From assembly GCA_029571225.1 (NCBI GenBank), contig JAKPTF010000003.1:1-47271 (forward strand): a DNA stretch of 47,271 nucleotides, given 5' to 3'. Of this stretch, positions 41,701-47,271 are shown piece by piece. The stretch comes from Candidatus Omnitrophota bacterium. GTDB lineage: Bacteria; Omnitrophota; Gorgyraeia; Gygaellales; Profunditerraquicolaceae. The position numbers and the translations under genes were made by a program. The notes under the pieces were generated by a model. The model saw only the letters and a list, made by a program, of their open reading frames with translations, did not search any database and was not told the origin of the DNA. Within the stretch, counting starts at the first letter, position 1. Each line of letters starts with the position of its first letter.

Positions 41701-44700
41701 CTGATGCCGAAGCGGTGATCGTGGAATCCGTGCGCCAGCGCGCGGTTATTGCCGTTGCAGAGGTTTTTCCGACAGCAATATCCATTTTCGGCACGCAGGT
41801 GTCGTTATCGAAGGATGAGATCGATTACAGCGTATATGACGTAACAAAGCTGGTTTATGAAGCGTTTGTAAAAAATACCTATAAGACGCGCGAGGAGCGC
41901 ATGAGGGGTGTTGCAGAACGGGATCGCTGGTCCCATCGAGTGCCGTCAGGCCAGGACGTGATCTATCATTTTCAGGAGGATTCCATATTTGAAGGCCTGA
42001 TGATGGGCGATAAAGAGATCAGCGTTATCAGGAAATATATTGACGTCCGGAAGAAGAACGCCGGCATTCTCGAGCGGTTGGGCCTGCGCAGCTCCCGCAT
42101 TGAAGCGATTGAAAAGGACGTCATGGTGCGGCTCGGGCAGCAAGGTGAGCAGCGCGACGGCGGTGAGGATGAAATACGCCCATGGTCGAAGGAATATTTC
42201 AGCGCGCCTGAGTTCTTGAACAGGCAGATAAACTTGGCTCAGAAGAAGCAGTCGCTGGGCAGATTGCTCAAGGTCTTCATGGGCTTGACCGTGGCTGCTG
42301 TAGGCGCAGTCATTGTCCATGCTCTAATTATACCGGGGACCAAGCTGTCGAATATCGTTTTTGTGGGCTTATGCGCATACGTGGCTATTGTTGCCGCAGT
42401 GATGATATATGAGTCAAGGATAGCCTTGAGCGAGCCGGATATTTTGCCGTCAGAGCTTGTCAGATGGATCCAGGAGCAGGTGCAAGACCCGTTCGTCCCG
42501 AGGTATATATCAGCCGCGACTCTTTCGATGTATGTCACACATCAGCCCAAATTAATATTGCATAAGGAAGATAGGGGATTTGGCAATTATGACCGGGTTT
42601 TGTATGCGTATCCCGGGCAGGGGGCTGAGCGGCAGATTAGTTCTGCCAAATACAATGCGATCATTCAAAGCATCGAGAATTATTTCGCCGCTATGCAAGA
42701 CGTCGTAAAGAACCACTGGTTCAGTCGGTATGGACCGAAGAAAGGCGAGATGATGGAAAAATATCTCGAAAAGCAGCAAGACTTTTATTTCTACCGAAAA
42801 GCGTATGCCCGCAGGCCTTATATCCGGGAGATAAACAGGTATCATGTCCACACGTTAAACTATGATGAGAAACGGGAGTTCGAGTCTTTGCGGTATCAAG
42901 GCCGGGATACCGGGCCTTTCTTGGAGAAGATATTTGACCGGAATGTCAGGGATATCTTTTCCCGGTATGATCAAGCTCGGCAGGATGCAGGCGCAGGCAT
43001 ACAAAAAGACGGCGGGTTAGCGGTTCAGGCCGAAAATGCCATGGCAGACTCGCAGTATGTCCTGCTGGTATTAAACGGAATAAGCGAAATTCAGAACAGG
43101 AGAGGGACAAAGTACGCTCTGACCGGAGAGGAATGGAAAAAAGCGATTGCGGCCGTGCTGCACAGCCTTTCTGTTATCGGGTTGGATCGCCTCCTTGAGG
43201 TGCGTAATAATATCGAGCCCTCAGGCTTAAGCGATGCGCAGAAATTCATCCTTGACCGCGCCATCAATGATTTAACAACTGCGCAGGTTTTGAGCAAGGT
43301 CGATGCCGGAGAGGCTGTTGTATCAGGCAAGGACGGCGGTATCGTTGAGCTGTCGCAGATGATAAGGGATAATTTTACCGCGATGACCATTAATGAATAC
43401 AATGCCGCATACGCCCAGCTTGAGTCATATTTGAGAAACCTGAATGCGCAATTGAAGGAACGTGGCATAGCTATGCAGGATTATGTTACGATAGGTGACG
43501 CTATGAAGGCTTTGAAGGATGACCGTGTCCTCAAGCTGCTCAATAAGAAGAACTTCGCGTTTATAACCAGATTAACAGGCCCGCTCGTGGATATTGTTGA
43601 TGCAAGCGGCCAGACCGTTACACAGACTCAGGAATGGGTGGCTCACATGTTCGGCCTGCCGCACCGGGCAGCGTATGCGCTCGTCATAGGCCCGAATGAC
43701 GAAGTGGTTTTCCAAAGGCTGGCCCATGGCCGGGTTGAAGCAGGCTCTCTTGCCGCTTTCGGAAGCCATGTTGAGCCGGGCGCTGATGAGAAAGAAACGG
43801 TCCGCAGAGAGCTTATGAAGGATTTGCGCCTGCAGGCCCTGAAAGGCAGGCTGTTGCCGTTAGGCAAAGCGGGCCAGTTCACCTATGATGTTAAAATGAC
43901 GAACGTTGAGGATAAATGGCTCAATAATAACGAATACCGCGCCTTGTTTGCGTATTTTCTCACGCAGGAAGAGTTCGAATGGATCCGCCGGGACCGCAAT
44001 GAGATGGTCAGGGACCGGAGTTTGATGGCGTTTGAGGAGTTCGTTCAGTCGGGGCTCTGGCCGGTGCGTAATTACGCGATAGTTTCGTTAGATGCTCTGA
44101 AAAAGGCAGCCGCGGATGGCAAGCACGCATTCTATATGGAGGAAGATTATGTGGACAGGGCCGAGTCAGGCCGGGTTGCGTTCAATTCGATCCTTGAGGG
44201 TATCGTGATTTCTCAGGCGCGGAATGACACGGCAAGCCTCACGGTTCTGGACGAACTGCAGGAGCTGTTGGATAAGGAGAAAGCTGCAGGGCTGAGCATA
44301 ACTGAACGGTTGAAAGGGAAGTTGAGCTCAAAGTTGAGTTCTGTCAAAGACCGCATCAGGCCGCAATCCGATACGTCTCAGCTCCAGCGCGACGGCGGTG
44401 CTACGGAGAAAAGGATACGGGAGATCGTCGAGCTTCTGAACATTCTGCGCAAGGAAAATATTATTCTTGAGAATGAATTAGCAAGCGCCGGTCCTGCAGA
44501 GGCAAACGGTATACGCGAAAGGATAGCGACAAACCGGCATTTAATCGAGCAGTTGACTGAAGAGCTTGAGGCAAAGCAGGAATATCTCAGGAATCTTCCG
44601 CCTGCGCAGATCTGGGCACAGGGAAGGATCGTCCAGGGCAGGAAATACTACATAAAAGGCGCTCCCGAGGAGTTGCGGGAGCTTTACGGCAGCGAACGGC

Positions 44701-45905
44701 CTGTGTTCGAGGTTGAGGGGCTATATGAAGGGCCCCTTATGGAAGGCCAGAAGGGATATTTCTTTACCGGACATGTCTATCAAGGGAATTTGAGGATATC
44801 TGCTGTCGTGAGCATCGATGACCTCGAGGAGATACCGGATGAAGACGCTGACGCGTTAGACGGGGGCATGCCTGTGGCAGACAGATACAGGGCTGTGGAT
44901 CACGCGGGCCAGGTGAAGAGCGAGGCAGGCGCGAGATCGAGCTCATCAACGGCGTCGGGCGACAGTACTGCGGATAACACCTCAAATGATCTCTTTGACA
45001 GCGGAAAAAATCTTCCTGAAGACAAAGATTGGGAGAACCGACTTGTGGAGGTGCAGGATCATAACCAGGCAGTGCGTGTTGCATATGCGTTGCGTGCATT
45101 AGCCCACCTTGCAAAGAACGAAATCGATACGGAGGTTGACAACAACATAGTATCGCTTTATCAGAAAGTAGTCCAGGATCTGCGCGCTGCTGCGCTGGGG
45201 CATGAAAGGACCGTTGTGTCATATGCCGATGGGAGGAATCGAAAGCTGTTGATCTCGACCTATACGCAAAGGAATGGAGACGGGCCTGCTGATTTTAAGG
45301 TTAACAACACAGGCAATTGGCAAGTTTATCTGCTCACTGACAGCGAAGATATCGTACTTAAATCGCCGGTTGGCATATACCGTATCCGCACAACGCAGGC
45401 TAATAAATACAAGGTAAAGATTAAGTTCCTGAAGACGATAGAGGAGAAATTTGACGATCAGGATGCTGATGGTCGGGAAACAGAAGCAGTGCAGGCTGGT
45501 GAGGCTCATCAGGACGCTGACAGGCGCGCGATTTTGCTTCAGCAGATCAAAAAACTGGATGCTGCGGTAAGTGACGGCGGTAAGGATCAGCCCGCAACAG
45601 TCGGCGGTGTGGATTTCAGGGCTATTCCTGCTGTAGTAGTGCCTGCGGTCGGGGGGGTAGCGGGCGCTGTTGTCGTGAATATACAGGATTTGAACAGGCA
45701 ATGGAATGCTTTACAGAAGAAAGTCGCAGACGGCCAGATGCCCTATGATGATATTCGAGCCTATATAGCTGCATGCTGCGCGAATAAAGAGGCGTGTGCT
45801 AATCTAAAAAAGGCGTCCCTCTGGATTTCCGAAGTTTTAAAGATGGAAGAAGACGCCTGCGTGGAGTCCTCCGCAAAGATGAAGGAGCTGATAGCTATTT
45901 TGTAA
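38781..45905 (+). CDS. Giant secreted/membrane mosaic protein with DGG-punctuated modules
   Basis: 2,374 residues. A signal peptide (1-25, cleavage near GFAQ) and a conserved-looking N-domain (27-410) come first. Nine DGG motifs follow at 416, 692, 767, 1126, 1410, 1518, 1871, 2027 and 2265, six preceded by K or R, and they fall between modules: paired membrane helices at about 431-481, 700-745 and 1157-1210; HEAT-like repeats at about 770-1000 (NAIDGLSGSRDPRAVTALGD, AIEGLAMIGDKKALPFVRSR); a degenerate Nudix-like domain around 1610-1790 (GSHVEPGADEKETVRREL); a coiled coil 1875-1940; and a C-terminal module starting GGVDFRAIPAVVVP. Function unknown; envelope location is inferred. The stop codon abuts an IS element. 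Confidence 0.85.
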   Translation: MLKMINRIVAFSVMFCLVFEQSGFAQVAPDMNIPAYLNGLVRADKFRPMHMRWLSYDPINNSFDLAVERGDDARVKEADIKRSTAKIMEYFQIGLRLPDSMFWVNLRPDAADQIIDPYLARTDLGKIMLEADLQLKKDLARFTSPDTKDGREYWNKLYARAEQLFGAEGLTIPAVTRPWIVPNEIIIKEYKDGAYVYKATMKVMLEQDYLKDAPGYTFDDPRMKELNEYSSELVRQLIIPQLTREVNSSKRYSGLRQVFYSLVLSQWFKQRYAKRQGQQGSAVTDMIDSRDLSGLTSAAAWSKDIYFNQYVQSFKKGEYNKQETVNGLNGITIRQYFSGGILFRLQQGVEAMGRNAPLMTILPAAAEASPERSLPVRVLGNSSEYNLGFNGARLKIHVLEHADLRADTVEQPQKNDGGDAQEETIDWKKRMQRLLMLEIASIVLTTGSMLGFFFSVFYFPHAAALVSTYFGTITGGIAWQELDKKREDAERKRQIAEQPYSPAIKAFLSVPPQYRSAILSAQDHVYGYWRVLEILRDMRYADPDPEIASALEAILHKPYSLAQKLRNVYLVFANLVWFELTVKLQVANILKKYYSQNDPGRVSAFLEENFELLSELMNQASVRAWWDKIFDERFFQREMIASARLMAELYGRDYLLLHTGDFNDEAVYFIQTALWEMNAYDRTLAGADSRKDGGYGLSAPKLAAWSVGSAIATFGFIYWQLNSMLLALGYAAFAGIMQAALYSDPVMNKIMATQDPSFEFGGMRRRDGGALQDIDSLLADLKSDNKVLRDNAIDGLSGSRDPRAVTALGDLLLETAELSQKLGKSTVGATDPSALDQKIRESVSLVEKLIKALAKTRNERASDYLLKAYNFEYPGFAFFPNGTGVMGGPGWASSYWDVLIPAQIIKALGRTGGAQALYFLMERAQDGYPVGMGGGHFAWIPMAAIEGLAMIGDKKALPFVRSRARAPFMGNIVADAEAVIVESVRQRAVIAVAEVFPTAISIFGTQVSLSKDEIDYSVYDVTKLVYEAFVKNTYKTREERMRGVAERDRWSHRVPSGQDVIYHFQEDSIFEGLMMGDKEISVIRKYIDVRKKNAGILERLGLRSSRIEAIEKDVMVRLGQQGEQRDGGEDEIRPWSKEYFSAPEFLNRQINLAQKKQSLGRLLKVFMGLTVAAVGAVIVHALIIPGTKLSNIVFVGLCAYVAIVAAVMIYESRIALSEPDILPSELVRWIQEQVQDPFVPRYISAATLSMYVTHQPKLILHKEDRGFGNYDRVLYAYPGQGAERQISSAKYNAIIQSIENYFAAMQDVVKNHWFSRYGPKKGEMMEKYLEKQQDFYFYRKAYARRPYIREINRYHVHTLNYDEKREFESLRYQGRDTGPFLEKIFDRNVRDIFSRYDQARQDAGAGIQKDGGLAVQAENAMADSQYVLLVLNGISEIQNRRGTKYALTGEEWKKAIAAVLHSLSVIGLDRLLEVRNNIEPSGLSDAQKFILDRAINDLTTAQVLSKVDAGEAVVSGKDGGIVELSQMIRDNFTAMTINEYNAAYAQLESYLRNLNAQLKERGIAMQDYVTIGDAMKALKDDRVLKLLNKKNFAFITRLTGPLVDIVDASGQTVTQTQEWVAHMFGLPHRAAYALVIGPNDEVVFQRLAHGRVEAGSLAAFGSHVEPGADEKETVRRELMKDLRLQALKGRLLPLGKAGQFTYDVKMTNVEDKWLNNNEYRALFAYFLTQEEFEWIRRDRNEMVRDRSLMAFEEFVQSGLWPVRNYAIVSLDALKKAAADGKHAFYMEEDYVDRAESGRVAFNSILEGIVISQARNDTASLTVLDELQELLDKEKAAGLSITERLKGKLSSKLSSVKDRIRPQSDTSQLQRDGGATEKRIREIVELLNILRKENIILENELASAGPAEANGIRERIATNRHLIEQLTEELEAKQEYLRNLPPAQIWAQGRIVQGRKYYIKGAPEELRELYGSERPVFEVEGLYEGPLMEGQKGYFFTGHVYQGNLRISAVVSIDDLEEIPDEDADALDGGMPVADRYRAVDHAGQVKSEAGARSSSSTASGDSTADNTSNDLFDSGKNLPEDKDWENRLVEVQDHNQAVRVAYALRALAHLAKNEIDTEVDNNIVSLYQKVVQDLRAAALGHERTVVSYADGRNRKLLISTYTQRNGDGPADFKVNNTGNWQVYLLTDSEDIVLKSPVGIYRIRTTQANKYKVKIKFLKTIEEKFDDQDADGRETEAVQAGEAHQDADRRAILLQQIKKLDAAVSDGGKDQPATVGGVDFRAIPAVVVPAVGGVAGAVVVNIQDLNRQWNALQKKVADGQMPYDDIRAYIAACCANKEACANLKKASLWISEVLKMEEDACVESSAKMKELIAIL

Positions 45906-47271
45906 AGGTAATGTCAAATAAATTGTGTAAATTCTTTTAAAGGTTTTTCTTCCCATTTGGAGTTCAAACGGTTAAAGATGGCGTAAATAATGCGACTAAC
46001 ACTGTCGTAATTGGTAAAACATCCCATAGGCCTAGATCTACGTCTGACTTCACGGAATGATCGTTCGATAATGTTAGTAGTACGAATCTGACGACGAATA
46101 AATACACGGAACTGTTCTTTAATAGGTATGGTTAAGAAGGCCAAGAGCTCGTCCATATCGCGTTCAAGACATGCAACTGCTTCAGGTGCGACGGTATACC
46201 AGTGTTTGCGAAGGATTTTGAAGGTAGCTACTGCTTCTCTATGGGTAGAAGCGTTGTAAATATTACGCGCATCCAGCTTAAAGGGTTTAATATCATCCTT
46301 TTTAAGATACTTCGTAGCGTTTCGCAGTTTATGCACCCAGCATCTTTGGTGCTTGGCGTGAGGATAGACGATTTCGATGGCGTTAATAAAACCTTTGGAG
46401 CCGTCGGTAACGATCATCTTGAGATTTCTGCCTTCGAGTCCGCGTTTAAACAGGTCGTTGAGGAAGCCTTCGCAGGCAGCGTTAGATTCGGCATTGGCGA
46501 TTGTAAACGCGATCAGCTCTTTTTTACCGAATACGGTAATGCCATAAGCAACCAGGATAAGGATTTTCTTAGCTTTGAGCGAGCCTTTGACAGATATGGC
46601 AATCCCGTCTAGGAATAGGAATTGGTACTCATCAAGAAGTTTGCGTTGATGGAATTCTTTGACGCTTGAATCCAGTCTTTTAGTTATACGAGAGATACCA
46701 GAAGCGGAGATTGTTGTGCCAAGAACTGGTTTAAGCGTTTCAGCAACGTCTCTGGTGGATATACCCCGCAGGAATACATTGCAAACGAGGTCATCGACTG
46801 TTTGTTGTCTGCGGTGATATCGAGCGAATACCGACGGCCTGAATAATCCCCGGCGTGATCGAGGGACTGCGATTCGTTCTATAGGGCCGAAGGTGGTATC
46901 AAGATTGCGGCAGTAATGTCCGTTACGGTAGTCTAAACGATTTTCTCCGGCTCTTTGATACGGTTGTGTCCGCATGTATTGGATCATTTCTTCATCCAGG
47001 GTGTCCTCAATAAGGCTTTTGGTTAACTTACGCAGGTACGAGTTGACATCTATCCAGAAGTCTTTAGGATCTATTTGGTTAACAAAATCCTTGACCCTGC
47101 CCCAACGATGCTTTAAAGTGTTATAGGTTTGATTCATGGGCGTATCCTTTCTGTTGGGGTAGACGTTTCCGCGTTCACCCTAGGTTGGTTAAGAAATTGT
47201 TTCCAAACAGAAAGATACGCCTTTTTTAACTTTTAGTAAAGCGAATTTACACACAATCGAGTATACTACCT
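45906..47271. mobile_element. IS256-family insertion sequence
   Basis: The left end (45906-45934) and the reverse complement of the last 29 bases of the window (47243-47271) agree at 19 of 29 positions, including AGGTA at the tip and TGTGTAAATTC (11 of 11) inside. These are the likely terminal inverted repeats around one transposase gene. The right end coincides with the window edge, so the outermost base and any target-site duplication cannot be checked. Confidence 0.78.
45914..47137 (-). CDS. IS256-family (mutator-type) transposase
   Basis: 407 residues, full length for the family. The DDE catalytic residues are recognisable: D in FLFLDGIAISVKG, D in KMIVTDGSKGFINAI and E in TTNIIERSFREVRRRSRPMG; CWVHKLRN is the conserved C/H segment between them. 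The reading frame is intact. Its last codons lie in the left inverted repeat, with the stop at 45914-45916. It moves the element by a cut-and-paste or circle mechanism. Confidence 0.93.
   Translation of the reverse strand: MNQTYNTLKHRWGRVKDFVNQIDPKDFWIDVNSYLRKLTKSLIEDTLDEEMIQYMRTQPYQRAGENRLDYRNGHYCRNLDTTFGPIERIAVPRSRRGLFRPSVFARYHRRQQTVDDLVCNVFLRGISTRDVAETLKPVLGTTISASGISRITKRLDSSVKEFHQRKLLDEYQFLFLDGIAISVKGSLKAKKILILVAYGITVFGKKELIAFTIANAESNAACEGFLNDLFKRGLEGRNLKMIVTDGSKGFINAIEIVYPHAKHQRCWVHKLRNATKYLKKDDIKPFKLDARNIYNASTHREAVATFKILRKHWYTVAPEAVACLERDMDELLAFLTIPIKEQFRVFIRRQIRTTNIIERSFREVRRRSRPMGCFTNYDSVSRIIYAIFNRLNSKWEEKPLKEFTQFI

Overview
This window looks like a chromosomal segment of an uncultivated, Gram-negative, anaerobic bacterium. 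Candidatus Omnitrophota is the best guess, at moderate confidence. The clues are an exosortase/EpsI pair with a PEP-CTERM protein, an exopolysaccharide (EPS) locus with an outer-membrane barrel, a two-gene ferredoxin-dependent 2-oxoacid oxidoreductase, a sensor kinase with a c-type heme motif, GEMM-type riboswitches and a 2,374-residue mosaic protein whose modules are separated by DGG motifs. No rRNA, tRNA, CRISPR array or prophage was seen.

Layout. (1) 1-2262: end of a UPF0104-type membrane protein, then a tightly packed set of YacP-like nuclease, metallo-beta-lactamase-fold hydrolase, QueH and a small PC4-like protein. (2) 2307-10573: a signalling array of three histidine kinases and nine receiver domains with no DNA-binding output, plus a PilZ protein with its own promoter. 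One kinase-receiver cassette is present twice. (3) 10621-13157: korA and korB, separated by a short dispersed repeat. (4) 13158-15727: two tandem GEMM (c-di-GMP-I class) riboswitches, each overlapping an intrinsic terminator, ahead of a secreted repeat protein that contains a G9 tract. (5) 15764-32836: a Wzx/Wzy-type EPS operon with its own terminator and promoter boundary. Its core is GC-rich; from the flippase at 21160 to about 30700 the DNA is clearly AT-rich, as expected of an exchangeable glycan cassette, and it holds a glycosyltransferase fossil. (6) 32820-35290: convergent exosortase and epsI, a toxin-antitoxin pair with a palindromic operator, and a scar that looks like an internally deleted second exosortase-epsI operon. 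(7) 35570-38602: a PEP-CTERM protein behind a good sigma-54 promoter, then an ORF6N-domain gene with a 31-bp palindrome in its reading frame. (8) 38639-45905: promoter, attenuator-like leader hairpin and the giant mosaic protein. (9) 45906-47271: an IS256-family element that abuts the giant gene's stop codon and reaches the window edge.

How it may work together. Environmental and redox sensing (phosphorelay array, heme-type kinase) and cyclic-dinucleotide sensing (PilZ, tandem riboswitches) lie directly beside genes that build and decorate the cell surface: EPS export, exosortase-anchored protein, secreted repeat proteins. No cyclic-dinucleotide synthase or phosphodiesterase is present here, so that part of the circuit must lie elsewhere.
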